DNA from: Thermococcus barossii
GTDB taxonomy: Archaea; Methanobacteriota_B; Thermococci; Thermococcales; Thermococcaceae
NCBI RefSeq assembly: GCF_002214465.1
Contig: NZ_CP015101.1
Location: forward strand, 1,061,013-1,125,012
Length of the DNA stretch: 64,000 nucleotides
Direction of reading: 5' to 3'
Every line of letters starts with the position of its first letter. Position 1 is the stretch's first letter. This document shows, in pieces, positions 25,226 to 33,282 of this stretch. The notes under the pieces are model-generated. The model saw only the letters and a program-made list of their open reading frames with translations. It was not told the DNA's origin and ran no database searches. The translations under genes and the position numbers were made by a program.

Positions 25226-25816
25226 TTAGAGCACACCTTCTCTAACAAGTCTCTCCCTTATCCTCTCAAACTCACCGAGTGAACCCCTCACTATCGGATA
25301 CCTCGGAACGAAGGGGCACGATTCTTCAGGTTCGATGCTTATATCGAACGTGCCAATCTCCTTAGCAATTCTAACTATCTCTTCCTTGTCAAGACCAATA
25401 AGCGGCCTCAGGATCGGAAGGTCGCTAGCCCTGCTTATTATCATAAGGTTGTCAAGGGTCTGGGAAGCAACTTGGCCGAGGGAATCGCCTGTGACTATAG
25501 CTCTTGCCCCAATCTCATGTCCCACCCTGCACGCCTTCCTGAGCATCATGTATTTACAGAAGAGGCACGTCCACTTTCCCTTTCCAATCTCCGCCAGCTT
25601 CGAAAAAACCGGTGCCTGTTCCTCGTAGGCATCTACTATAACCGCCTCATTCAGCTTTCCGTACTTTCCGAGAACCTCGCAGAGCTCAAAAACCTTGGAC
25701 TCCTTCGTACCGCTCTGCCGGAAGTGAACGGGGGTTATCTCAAAGCCTTTCCTGAGCATGAGGTATATCGCCACGGGCGAGTCTATGCCCGAACTGAGCA
25801 GCGCCACCGCTTTCAT
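25226..25816 (-). CDS. Stand-alone ThiI-type PP-loop sulfurtransferase domain, 196 aa
   Basis: Contains only the adenylating PP-loop part of ThiI: ALLSSGIDSPVAIYLMLRKG at the N-terminus (SGGxDS-like ATP loop), WTCLFCKYMMLR with CxxC near residue 84, GDSLGQVASQT near 110, LDKEEIVRIAKEIGTF near 142 and a further Cys in PEESCPFVPRYP near 162. It lacks the NFLD/THUMP tRNA-binding domains and any rhodanese domain. A full-length ThiI lies 2.2 kb away on the same strand. It might act on tRNA with another protein providing binding, or on a different substrate. The ATG start is clear; the 3' end faces the propeller island. Confidence 0.82.
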   Translation of the reverse strand: MKAVALLSSGIDSPVAIYLMLRKGFEITPVHFRQSGTKESKVFELCEVLGKYGKLNEAVIVDAYEEQAPVFSKLAEIGKGKWTCLFCKYMMLRKACRVGHEIGARAIVTGDSLGQVASQTLDNLMIISRASDLPILRPLIGLDKEEIVRIAKEIGTFDISIEPEESCPFVPRYPIVRGSLGEFERIRERLVREGVL

Positions 25817-25858
25817 GTTCGGAAGAAGGGATGGGAGATATATGAAGCTTTCCTCAAC

Positions 25859-26509
25859 TTAAGGTTGGAGTCCACCAGAACTGATCTCGATTCCCCAAAC
25901 CTTTGATTCGTACGGGACCCCAAACATCAGGTACAGCTCGTAGTTAACCCTCCATACTCTCAGAAATTCCTTGAACCGGTAAGTGGCCTCCACAGGCAGA
26001 AGGACGACCCATGGGGCCAGATAATGTCCCTCCAGTTCTTTCAGTATACCACTTTTCCCATCCCTCCCGCGAAGTGCGAAGCTGAATTTGTTCCTCTCGT
26101 TCTTTGTCATCCCCCTGACATCGAGGACGAACAGCGCGTATCCCTCTCCGTTCATCAGCTCATGAACTGGCCGTTTTCTAATCAGGGAATAGCCAGTAAT
26201 CACTATCCCCGGAACAGCAAGGTAGTTGGGATTCCACATTTGCTCAAGGTTTATCGCCTTAACGTCCAGCTTTTCGTGGGGAAACCCTGTATCTACCAGC
26301 ATCTCCTTGAACTCAAAGGAGAGTTCAAACCTCTCAGAATCGTCCGCCCCCCGGAGCACGACCATGAAGTCAAAATCGTTGGGGGAGTCTTTCCCCTGGG
26401 TCGTGGATCCATACAGAACCACATCAAAGACCTTTCCATGCTCCCTCTTGAATTTACTCGCGGCCTCTTCCAGTTCACTTAATCCTATCGGTAAGTTTGA
26501 GAACTTCAT
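25859..26509 (-). CDS. Nucleotidyltransferase-fold protein (MNT, likely antitoxin partner of HEPN)
   Basis: A 216-residue protein with the polymerase-beta-type nucleotidyltransferase core: VVLYGSTTQGKDSPNDFDFMVV (residues about 30-50) supplies the GS motif and the two metal-binding Asp of D-x-D. MNT proteins paired with HEPN proteins act as antitoxins by adding AMP to the toxin. Here the start overlaps the 3' end of a HEPN-like gene by 35 nt. The C-terminal half (FLRVWRVNYELYLMFG) is longer than in minimal MNTs (about 100-140 residues), so it may have extra functions. The third catalytic Asp is probably in HEKLDVKAI, near residue 80. Confidence 0.78.
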   Translation of the reverse strand: MKFSNLPIGLSELEEAASKFKREHGKVFDVVLYGSTTQGKDSPNDFDFMVVLRGADDSERFELSFEFKEMLVDTGFPHEKLDVKAINLEQMWNPNYLAVPGIVITGYSLIRKRPVHELMNGEGYALFVLDVRGMTKNERNKFSFALRGRDGKSGILKELEGHYLAPWVVLLPVEATYRFKEFLRVWRVNYELYLMFGVPYESKVWGIEISSGGLQP

Positions 26510-26817
26510 TCCTCAACGCCCCCACCTCATTTTCTGTGAGCCGTCTTTCATACGCGTCCCGGTAAAAATCAAAGAACTTACTGACAACGCGGTACAGATC
26601 ACGGTAGTGAAGCCTCAGAATTGCAAATCGTTCACTGTGGTTCTTGGGTTCAAGATTCAGATCACGCTTGATGATGTAGTCGCATATCCCAACAAGGGCT
26701 TTGAAATACAGTATCGATGCGGAATTGTATCTGCCTTTTTGAAGGCGTCTTCCCCGTCTCTATGTATTCCCAGATATTTGCCTTCAGGTCATCAAGACTC
26801 ACAGGCACATTTCTCAC
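26475..26817 (-). pseudogene. HEPN-domain protein with a frameshift (partner of MNT)
   Basis: Two minus-strand frames join into one sensible protein of about 114 residues: the first frame from GTG 26817 gives VPVSLDDLKANIWEYIETGKTPS, the second gives GRYNSASILYFKALVGICDY and, further on, SERFAILRLH, containing the HEPN R-x6-H motif, ending at TAA/TGA 26475-26477. The switch falls in a run of five T (26736-26740); removing one base restores a single frame. The HEPN RNase toxin is therefore inactive as read, unless the run is a sequencing error or a slippage site. TATA-like CTTAAATA (minus strand, about 26846-26853) predicts a leaderless message. It overlaps the MNT start by 35 nt. Confidence 0.68.
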
Positions 26818-26847
26818 CGTGTAGTCATGCCTACAACAGCACGGTAT

Positions 26848-27416
26848 TTAAGGATTTCTGTAGGAATTCCTACGGGTGCCAAACTGGAGCAGGCCGATGT
26901 AAACAAACCAGGTCAGTATCGTGGAGGCACCGATGAGCTCAGGAATCGCGAGGCCCTTAAAGATCCCAGCCTTCACGAGGTATAGCATCAGAGCGAAGGT
27001 GAGAACCGCCAGAACGCTCCAGACGTAGCCGGCGAAGAGCCCCTTCCGTCCGAGCTTTATGCCAACTATCGCTATATCCGCCAGGGCCAGAACGTAGAAG
27101 AAGACCGCCGCCGGGCGTGCGGCGCGTACTCCTCAGGAAAAACTCCAACGAGGAACAGGAGAACCATCGCGAGGGGCATCAGGTAAGCCAGACCGTTCCT
27201 CAGCGCACCGAGGGAGGCCACAAAACCCAGAACGGCAAAGACCATCAAAAAACCGTTGAAGTAGTAGTTCACCGGATTCCGTATTGAACCCATGTCGCTC
27301 AGGGCGTTGTCTGTGAACGAAAACCACGGGTTCTGGTTCACAACGATGAGGAGTCCGACGATGAAGATGAGCGGGAGGAAGATGGCCACGTACGACCATA
27401 AACGCTGAAGAGTCAT
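26848..27416 (-). pseudogene. DUF998 family membrane protein with a frameshift
   Basis: The first frame from ATG 27416 encodes typical DUF998 sequence (DNALSDMGSIRNPVNYYFNG, GVFPEEYAPHA) and then runs into nonsense; continuing in the next frame from about 27115 gives AAVFFYVLALADIAIVG and two more helices, ending at TAA 26848-26850. Lack of one base in the GC-rich stretch at about 27111-27120 explains it. The complete protein would have about 188 residues and six helices. DUF998 members are uncharacterised membrane proteins. The last bases overlap the promoter of the HEPN gene. Real decay and sequencing error cannot be separated from one sequence. Confidence 0.72.
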
Positions 27417-27421
27417 GGGGA

Positions 27422-27799
27422 TCACTTCACAAATTCCACGTTTTCCATGTTTACAAACTCCTTATCGCCCGTGAGAAACCTCATTTCCATGTCCTTTGCT
27501 AGAACGTAACCCAGACAATCTATCAAAGAAAGCTTTTTCCCTTCCTTTTTGGCCCGAAGTCTTAGGGTTGATGCCCGGACGTAATGCGTTGTATCGGGCG
27601 TCAGGATAATAAAAACGCTCCTCACGAGTTCCACGATAGCTTTAGCTTTCTTCTCTCCAAAGTCCCTTGTCAGGGCATACGACAGCTCTAGCAGGTTGAA
27701 TTCGGTTGTATACAGTTCCTCTTCAGCATATGTTGAGTAGTTGGGGTTTCCTCTGAGGATTTCAACGAGGGCGTAGGTATCGGCGAAGAACTTAGCCAT
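27422..27799 (-). CDS. PIN-domain ribonuclease toxin, VapC family
   Basis: A 125-residue PIN protein with all acidic residues expected for the metal site: FADTYALVE (Asp about 6), TEFNLLELSYAL (Glu about 37), LIDCLGYVLAK (Asp about 91) and LTGDKEF (Asp about 109). VapC toxins cut tRNA or rRNA when freed from their antitoxin. The start overlaps the end of the VapB-like gene by 8 nt, the classic toxin-antitoxin order (antitoxin first). It looks intact. Confidence 0.88.
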   Translation of the reverse strand: MAKFFADTYALVEILRGNPNYSTYAEEELYTTEFNLLELSYALTRDFGEKKAKAIVELVRSVFIILTPDTTHYVRASTLRLRAKKEGKKLSLIDCLGYVLAKDMEMRFLTGDKEFVNMENVEFVK

Positions 27800-27965
27800 G
27801 TGCCTCCCTCAGTTCATCCTTCAGCTTTTGAGGGTCAACGTCCCAGTCCTTCAGAATTCCAAAGACTTCAACCTTTATGAGCACCCTGCTCTTTTCAGGC
27901 AGGTTGAGCTTTTTTACAGGTTTTAAAATTCCGTTTTCATACACGGCCTCAACGACTATTGGCAC
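27792..27965 (-). CDS. VapB-type antitoxin (DUF104/AF2212-like), 57 aa
   Basis: Small protein beginning MPIVVEAVYENGILKPVKKL, the DUF104 pattern of a short beta domain that dimerises and binds DNA, and ending in a helix (DPQKLKDELREAHG) that would insert into the PIN toxin. GTG 27965 is selected because GGGGTGAG (27969-27976) lies immediately upstream; a TTG at 27983 would add six residues and swallow that site. The toxin gene overlaps it by 8 nt. Confidence 0.82.
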   Translation of the reverse strand: MPIVVEAVYENGILKPVKKLNLPEKSRVLIKVEVFGILKDWDVDPQKLKDELREAHG

Positions 27966-28007
27966 GTTCTCACCCCATAACAACTTGTTTTTTCCATTTT
28001 TAACCTT

Positions 28008-29150
28008 TCAGCACTCTCCCTTCCCCGGCTCTTCACCAAAAACCGCCTTGTAGAGCTTCCTGAACTCCTCCCACGAGCCCCTGATAACCGGATGCCTCGG
28101 TATGAACGGAATCTCGTCCTCAGGCAGGGTTGAGAGCTCGAAGGTTCCTATCTCCTTCGCTATCCTGACGATTTCCTCCTTGTCCATGCCGATGAGCGGG
28201 CGGTAAATCGGCAAATCGCTCGCCTGGCTGACGATGTACATGTTCTCAAGGGTCTGTGAAGCCACCTGCCCGAGGGAGTCGCCCATAACGATGCCTTTAG
28301 CTCCGAAGTCCTTCGCTATTTTATCGGCGTGCCTAACCATCATGAACTTGCAGAAGACGCAGGTGTACTTCTCCTTTCCAAGCTCGCGAAGCTTTTCGAG
28401 TATTCTCTCACGTTCTTCGGGCTTGATCACCACAAGTTCGCCCTTTCCTCCATAGTGGTACTTCTTGAGCTGATTCCATATTCTCCGGACCTTTTCGAGG
28501 GTCTTTTCGCCCATGTATATGTGGACGGGAATAACCTCAACGCCGCGCTTCATCATGAGGAAAGCGGCAACCGGCGAATCTATACCGCCGCTAAGCAGTG
28601 CCACCACCTTGCCCTGCGTCCCTATCGGCAGTCCTCCCCAGGCCTTAACCTTGTCCACGAAGACGTACGCTTTGCCCTCCATCAGCTCGACGCCGACCTC
28701 GATGTCGTAGTGGTGAAGGTTTACCTCGCTTTCCTCGTTCTCCAGGATGTATTCGCCCACCCTGGCCTGAACCTCGGGACTCTTGAGCGGGAACTCCTTG
28801 GTTATACGCCTCGCAGTGACGCGGAATTTTAGCTTCTCAAGGCCCAGCTCGCGCTTCTTCCTCCTGAAGAGCTTGAGGGCAGTTCTATTGATTTTCTCCA
28901 TCTCCGCCTCTATCTCCATCGCCGGTGAGAGGGATACTATTCCAAAAACCCTCCGGAGTACTTCAACTGCCTCCTTTGCCCTGTTCGTCTTCACCAGAAC
29001 CCTCCCGTGCTTCGCCTCGACCTTCTTGAACTCTACTCCTTCGCTCACCAGAGCCTCTCGTATGTTGTTCATGAGTATGTTCTCGAACCATCTCCTTGTC
29101 TGCCTCGATTTGGTTCCAATCTCACCGTACCTGACTATGACGACGTTCAT
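28008..29150 (-). CDS. thiI: tRNA 4-thiouridine synthase ThiI
   Basis: A 380-residue enzyme that adenylates U8 of tRNA and inserts sulfur. Domain order: NFLD-like and THUMP RNA-binding part (residues 1-165, from MNVVIVRYGEIGTKS), then the PP-loop ATPase (ALLSGGIDSPVAAFLMMKRG near 190), CxxC in YTCVFCKFMM near 277, GDSLGQVASQT near 304. The bacterial rhodanese domain is absent, as usual in archaea. In place of the third Cys of the stand-alone paralogue it has PEDEIPFIPRHP. It begins 4 nt downstream of the stop of a small membrane-protein gene. Confidence 0.93.
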   Translation of the reverse strand: MNVVIVRYGEIGTKSRQTRRWFENILMNNIREALVSEGVEFKKVEAKHGRVLVKTNRAKEAVEVLRRVFGIVSLSPAMEIEAEMEKINRTALKLFRRKKRELGLEKLKFRVTARRITKEFPLKSPEVQARVGEYILENEESEVNLHHYDIEVGVELMEGKAYVFVDKVKAWGGLPIGTQGKVVALLSGGIDSPVAAFLMMKRGVEVIPVHIYMGEKTLEKVRRIWNQLKKYHYGGKGELVVIKPEERERILEKLRELGKEKYTCVFCKFMMVRHADKIAKDFGAKGIVMGDSLGQVASQTLENMYIVSQASDLPIYRPLIGMDKEEIVRIAKEIGTFELSTLPEDEIPFIPRHPVIRGSWEEFRKLYKAVFGEEPGKGEC

Positions 29151-29154
29151 GCTC

Positions 29155-29484
29155 TCACCCCAGTGCGTGCGGGAACTTGATGACTATCTCCACGTACTTC
29201 TGGATGACGACGTAGAGGACCACCGAAATTAGGTAGGATGACAGCAGAATCAGCTCGTTCATTTCGAAGATGTGGGCCGCTATGGTCTTGGCCCTCGGCG
29301 TGGCGTCAACGATGGCACGCATATATTTTCTTTTGAGCCAGTGGTTGATCTGGATGGCCAGAATGAGCAGGAGAACCCCGACTAGCCCCCACATCTTGCC
29401 CAGGGCCAGCATCAGGAAGAGCGTCGAGGCCACTATTATCCAGCCGCCGATGACTCCGAGCAGTATCACGAACTCTATCATCAT
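29155..29484 (-). CDS. Small membrane protein of unknown function, 109 aa
   Basis: Not recognised. Hydrophobic helices cover about residues 3-50 (two or three) and 78-98, separated by a basic stretch (HWLKRKYMRAIVDATPRAKT). It starts at ATG 29484 behind GGTGGA. Directly upstream of thiI (4-nt gap), so probably co-transcribed with it, without a known functional link. Confidence 0.62.
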   Translation of the reverse strand: MMIEFVILLGVIGGWIIVASTLFLMLALGKMWGLVGVLLLILAIQINHWLKRKYMRAIVDATPRAKTIAAHIFEMNELILLSSYLISVVLYVVIQKYVEIVIKFPHALG

Positions 29485-29522
29485 TCCACCAGTTTGAGTT
29501 GAGGGGGAGGGAATAAAAACGT

Positions 29523-30131
29523 TTAGATGAAGACCAGCACATCGTCGAGGGCCTTTCTCCTTCTTCTCGGTTTGACTTCCATCCTGGGGTAGCCCACCGG
29601 AATGATGCCAACGAGGTAGTGGTTTTCATCGAGGCCCGCCAGCTCGCGAACTTCCTCCTCTATCCCCGGAAAATTCGTAACGCCGATGTAGACCGTTCCG
29701 AGGCCCAGCTCAACCGCCTTGAGCATGAGGTTCTGGATGGCCATCGCGGCGCTCTCAACGCTCCAGATGAATTCAAGCTCATCGAAGTCCTCCCCCGGGA
29801 GGAACCGAACGCGCCTGTCGATGAAGACCGCCACGTAGACCGGCGCACGGTACATCCCCCGCTCGTACATTCGCTTTCTGAGCTTCTCTATCTTCTCCTC
29901 CGCCAGGTTCACCGCGCGGTAGTACCTTATCATGCCCTCGGCTATGAGGCTGTACAGCTTCTCCCTCGCGTCTTTGCTCCGGAAAACCACGAACTTCCAG
30001 TTTTCAAGGCCGCTTGCGGTTGGTGCCCTCACAGCAGCCTCGATAAGTGCCCTCACATGCTCATCGGGAACGTCCTCCTCCTCAAAGTACCGCACGGAAG
30101 CCCTTCCGAATATCGCATCATCAAGCTTCAC
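29523..30131 (-). CDS. Nitroreductase-family flavoprotein, 202 aa
   Basis: FMN-dependent oxidoreductase fold: RASVRYFEEEDVPDEHV at the N-terminus (Arg/Ser contacts to FMN phosphate), ASGLENWKFVVFRS near residue 39, SVESAAMAIQNLMLKAVELG near 124 and GIIPVGYPRME near 180. Length is typical. It presumably reduces nitro compounds, quinones or flavins with NAD(P)H; no specificity can be assigned. It stands alone, with promoters on both sides, divergent from the maleate-isomerase-like gene. Confidence 0.88.
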   Translation of the reverse strand: MKLDDAIFGRASVRYFEEEDVPDEHVRALIEAAVRAPTASGLENWKFVVFRSKDAREKLYSLIAEGMIRYYRAVNLAEEKIEKLRKRMYERGMYRAPVYVAVFIDRRVRFLPGEDFDELEFIWSVESAAMAIQNLMLKAVELGLGTVYIGVTNFPGIEEEVRELAGLDENHYLVGIIPVGYPRMEVKPRRRRKALDDVLVFI

Positions 30132-30226
30132 ACTACCACCGGTATATCCTCCTCGCCGGCCTTAATCAGCCTTTCCAAAACCAAAGGTTTAAGAGAATTC
30201 CAGCGTAACACCGCAGAGGTGAAAGC

Positions 30227-30940
30227 ATGTACGGATGGAGAGGCAGGCTCGGGCTTATTGTACCCTCATCAAACACCACAATGGAGATGGAGCTTCACGG
30301 CGCCCTTCCCGATGGGGTTTCGCTCCACACCGCGAGGGTTCCGCTGAAGAACGTCACCGAGGAAGAGCTCGTCAAAATGAACACCCTCGCCGTCGAGGCG
30401 GCAAGACTTCTGAGCGACGCCGGTGTGGAGATGATTCTGTACGGATGCACCAGCGGCTCGTTCATTGGCGGGAAAGACTACGAGAAGGAGCTTGAGTCAA
30501 AGATAGAGGAGGAGGTAAACGTTCCGGTGGTCAGCACCAGCACCGCCGTTGTCGAGGCCCTCAGGATACTCGATGCGAGGGACATACTCGTGATAACCCC
30601 CTACACCGACGAGATAAACCAGCGGGAAAGGGAGTTCCTTGAGGCCAACGAGTTCAGCGTGCTCGACATAAGGGGGCTTGGAATAGAGGACAACACCCAG
30701 ATTGGGAAACTCGAACCCCACGAGGCCTACCGCCTTGCGAAGGCGAGTTTCATGGACGAGGCCGACGCGGTCTTCATCAGCTGCACGAACCTGAGAACCT
30801 TCGAGATAATCGAGCCCCTTGAGGAAGACCTCGGTATCCCGGTAGTTACGAGCAACCAGGCATCGCTGTGGCTGGCACTCAGAGAGATGGACATCATGGA
30901 AAGAATCCCCTGGCTTGGAAGGCTCTTCACCGAGTTCTGA
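30227..30940 (+). CDS. Maleate cis-trans isomerase / Asp-Glu racemase superfamily enzyme
   Basis: A 237-residue protein starting GRLGLIVPSSNTTMEMEL, the hallmark of maleate isomerase and arylmalonate decarboxylase relatives. The two catalytic cysteines are visible: ILYGCTSGSFIGG (about residue 74) and VFISCTNLRTFEII (about 187). The family isomerises maleate to fumarate or racemises dicarboxylic acids through a Cys pair. No adjacent catabolic genes help to fix the substrate. RBS GAGGTG lies 6 nt before ATG 30227, and TATA-like GTTTAAGAG lies at 30185-30193. Confidence 0.85.
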   Translation: MYGWRGRLGLIVPSSNTTMEMELHGALPDGVSLHTARVPLKNVTEEELVKMNTLAVEAARLLSDAGVEMILYGCTSGSFIGGKDYEKELESKIEEEVNVPVVSTSTAVVEALRILDARDILVITPYTDEINQREREFLEANEFSVLDIRGLGIEDNTQIGKLEPHEAYRLAKASFMDEADAVFISCTNLRTFEIIEPLEEDLGIPVVTSNQASLWLALREMDIMERIPWLGRLFTEF

Positions 30941-31009
30941 GCCTTTAACATTTTTCTGCCAATTTCTTCCGAAATCCTTTTAAGAATCCACCCGCATTCT
31001 CTAAGGATT

Positions 31010-31026
31010 AATCACTGAGGGTGATA
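31010..31026. promoter_or_regulatory. Thermococcales glycolytic motif (TGM) downstream of pfkC TATA box
   Basis: AATCAC, five bases, GTGATA: 11 of 12 matches to TATCAC-N5-GTGATA. The TATA-like CTTTTAAG is at 30977-30984, so the motif overlaps the expected transcription start and the ribosome site. That is the repressing arrangement described for glycolytic genes controlled by Tgr/TrmBL1. Confidence 0.75.
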
Positions 31027-31029
31027 CAA

Positions 31030-32409
31030 ATGGGGCTCCTCGACGATGCCAGGGAACTTTCGATATACACCGCATACAACACGAACGTCGATGCGATAAC
31101 CTTCCTGGACGAGGAGACGGTGCAGGGCCTGATAGACGAGTTCGGGGCCGAGGCCGTAAGGAAAAGGATGGACGAGTACCCAAGGGAGATAAACGAGCCC
31201 CTCGACTTCGTTGCGAGACTCGTTCACGCCCTCAAGACGGGGAAACCCATGGCTGTGCCTCTGGTGAACGAGGAGCTCCACACGTGGTTTGACTCCCACT
31301 TCAAATACGACATCGAGAGGATGGGTGGCCAGGCTGGAATAATAGCAAATCTCCTGGCCAGCCTAGATTTCAGGAGGGTGATAGTCTACACCCCCCACCT
31401 CGCGAGGAAGCAGGCCGAGATGTTCGTGGACAGGCCGAACCTCCTCTATCCGGTGGTTGAGGACGGGAGGCTGACCTTCAGGCACCCGCGCGAGGCCTAC
31501 CGCGAGAATGACCCGATAAAGGTGAACCGCATTTTCGAGTTCCGCGCCGGGACGACATTTAAGCTGGGAAGCGAGAGGATCACCATCCCCTTCTCCGGCC
31601 GCTTCATAGTCTCGGCGAGGTTTGAGAGCATAAGGATATACACCGAACCGGAGTTGAAGCCCTTCCTGCCGGAAATAGGCCTCCAGGTTGACGGGGCGAT
31701 CCTTTCAGGTTATCAGGGCATAAAGCTCCGCTATTCGGACGGCAAGGATGCGAACCACTACCTCAGGGAGGCGAAGAGGGACATACTCCTGCTCAAGCGG
31801 GAGAAGGACGTTAAAGTTCACCTGGAGTTTGCCTCGATACAGAACCGCGAGCTTAGGAAGAAGGTCATCTACAACCTCTTCCCCCTGGTTGACAGCGTTG
31901 GCATGGACGAGGCCGAGATAGCCCACGTCCTCAACGCCCTCGGCTACTCCAAGCTCGCCGAGAGGATATTCACATACAACCGCATAGAGGACACCGTCCT
32001 GGGCGGAAAAATCCTCGTGGACGAGATGAACCTCGAGGTGCTCCAGATACACACGATTTACTACATCATGTATATAACCCATGCCGACAACCCGCTCAGT
32101 GAAGGAGAGCTGAGGAGCAGTCTTGAGCTCGCAACTACCCTGGCAGCGGCGAGGGCATCCCTCGGGGACATAACTAGCCCGGAGGACTTCAAGATCGGCA
32201 TGAAAGTCCCGTACAACGAGTACGGCGAATTTGTGAAGCTCCGCTTTGAGGAGGCCAAGAGGCGTCTGAGAACCCGGGAGTACAAGGTCGTCATAATCCC
32301 GACGAGACTCGTCAGAAACCCCGTTTCAACGGTCGGTCTGGGCGATACCATTTCCGCTGGGGCATTTACGAGCTACCTAGCGATGCTGAGGAAGAAGGGG
32401 AAGCTATGA
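31030..32409 (+). CDS. pfkC: ADP-dependent phosphofructokinase
   Basis: Phosphorylates fructose 6-phosphate with ADP in the modified Embden-Meyerhof pathway of Thermococcales. The 459-residue protein matches the Pyrococcus/Thermococcus enzyme throughout: RELSIYTAYNTNVDAI at the N-terminus, YPREINEPLDFVARLVHALK near residue 48, RMGGQAGIIANL near 99, GAILSGYQGI near 225 and the catalytic NPVSTVGLGDTISAGAF (GxGD with the base Asp near 440). ATG 31030 is used because GAGGGTGAT precedes it; the GTG at 31021 is part of that site. Regulation by sugar through the TGM is expected. Confidence 0.96.
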   Translation: MGLLDDARELSIYTAYNTNVDAITFLDEETVQGLIDEFGAEAVRKRMDEYPREINEPLDFVARLVHALKTGKPMAVPLVNEELHTWFDSHFKYDIERMGGQAGIIANLLASLDFRRVIVYTPHLARKQAEMFVDRPNLLYPVVEDGRLTFRHPREAYRENDPIKVNRIFEFRAGTTFKLGSERITIPFSGRFIVSARFESIRIYTEPELKPFLPEIGLQVDGAILSGYQGIKLRYSDGKDANHYLREAKRDILLLKREKDVKVHLEFASIQNRELRKKVIYNLFPLVDSVGMDEAEIAHVLNALGYSKLAERIFTYNRIEDTVLGGKILVDEMNLEVLQIHTIYYIMYITHADNPLSEGELRSSLELATTLAAARASLGDITSPEDFKIGMKVPYNEYGEFVKLRFEEAKRRLRTREYKVVIIPTRLVRNPVSTVGLGDTISAGAFTSYLAMLRKKGKL

Positions 32410-32438
32410 ATAGTCGATTTTTAGCACTGCACTGTTCT

Positions 32439-33281
32439 TTATTCCATCAACCCCTCTATCAGCCTCGCCTTTTCCTGGGCCTTTCTCAGATGCTCGACGG
32501 TGACCTTCGTGTATATCTGTGTCGTTGAAAGGTTCGAATGACCGAGGAGCTCCTGGATGGCCCTTATGTCAACGCCGTTTTCGAGCATGTGGGTGGCAAA
32601 GCTGTGGCGGAGCATATGAGGTGTGACTTTGATCCCAGCTTTTTCACCGTATTTCCTGAGGAGGTACCACACGGTGTTCGGAGTAATCCTGTCCTTCTTT
32701 TCGCGCCTGTCTTCGACGATGAGATATTCACTGTCGTCATTGCGTCCCTCAAGGTAAGACTTAATCTCTCCAAGGAGGAATGCTGGGATTGGAACGACCC
32801 TGTCTTTGGCGCCCTTTCCTCCGCGGACGACTATGAGCGAGCGCTCAAAGTCGACATCGCCCTTCTTGAGGTTGCAGAGCTCGCTGACGCGAAGACCGGC
32901 ACCGTAGAGGAGAAGAAATATCAACCTATCGCGCTTCCTCGTTGGGGGAATGACAGAGAGGAGCTTCCTGACCTCCTCCCTCGTCAGGGCCTTCGGAAGG
33001 CTCCGTGGGACCTTTGGAGGCTTGAGCTTTTCGGCTTCCTCATCATAGCCCTCAAAGCGGAAGTAGGAGCGGAGGGCCTGGACGACGAGGTTTAGACTCT
33101 TGTTGGAGTAGCCCTGACGTCTGAGCTTTGCGAGAAAACGGAGAGCGGAGCGCGCGTTTGGTTTTCCGCCCCACTCCAGGTATCGTCCCACATAGTAGGA
33201 GTACATCCTAATCGTGTTCGGACTCTTGCCCTCCAGATCGAGGTATGTCTCGTACTCCTCAAGCGTCTCTTTAAGTTCCAT
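32439..33281 (-). CDS. xerA: Tyrosine recombinase XerA
   Basis: Site-specific recombinase (280 aa) that resolves chromosome dimers at dif in archaea. N-terminal SAM-like core-binding domain ([18 protein letters not shown]), then the catalytic domain with [12 protein letters not shown] (Arg), GGKGAKDR (Lys), [12 protein letters not shown] (His-x-x-Arg), [16 protein letters not shown] (His and the nucleophilic Tyr near 261). Full-length. The ATG lies one base after the stop of the TOPRIM/coiled-coil gene, so both are on one transcript. A dif site was not seen in the window. Confidence 0.93.
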   Translation of the reverse strand: MELKETLEEYETYLDLEGKSPNTIRMYSYYVGRYLEWGGKPNARSALRFLAKLRRQGYSNKSLNLVVQALRSYFRFEGYDEEAEKLKPPKVPRSLPKALTREEVRKLLSVIPPTRKRDRLIFLLLYGAGLRVSELCNLKKGDVDFERSLIVVRGGKGAKDRVVPIPAFLLGEIKSYLEGRNDDSEYLIVEDRREKKDRITPNTVWYLLRKYGEKAGIKVTPHMLRHSFATHMLENGVDIRAIQELLGHSNLSTTQIYTKVTVEHLRKAQEKARLIEGLME

Positions 33282-33282
33282 A

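Noticed and set aside
26226-26936. A 236-codon plus-strand open frame across the HEPN/MNT region
   Set aside because: It runs antisense to the recognisable MNT and HEPN sequences, has no ribosome site and codes for low-complexity Ser/Pro/Lys text, so it is a shadow frame.
22000-29200. CRISPR array or insertion sequence in the accessory region
   Set aside because: No regularly spaced short repeats, no transposase motifs and no terminal inverted repeats were seen; the only long repeat is the 89-bp pair inside coding sequence.
32439-33281. XerA as an integrase of a provirus or integrated plasmid
   Set aside because: Length, motifs and operon fit the chromosomal dimer resolvase. No attachment-site duplication, tRNA target or other mobile genes adjoin it.
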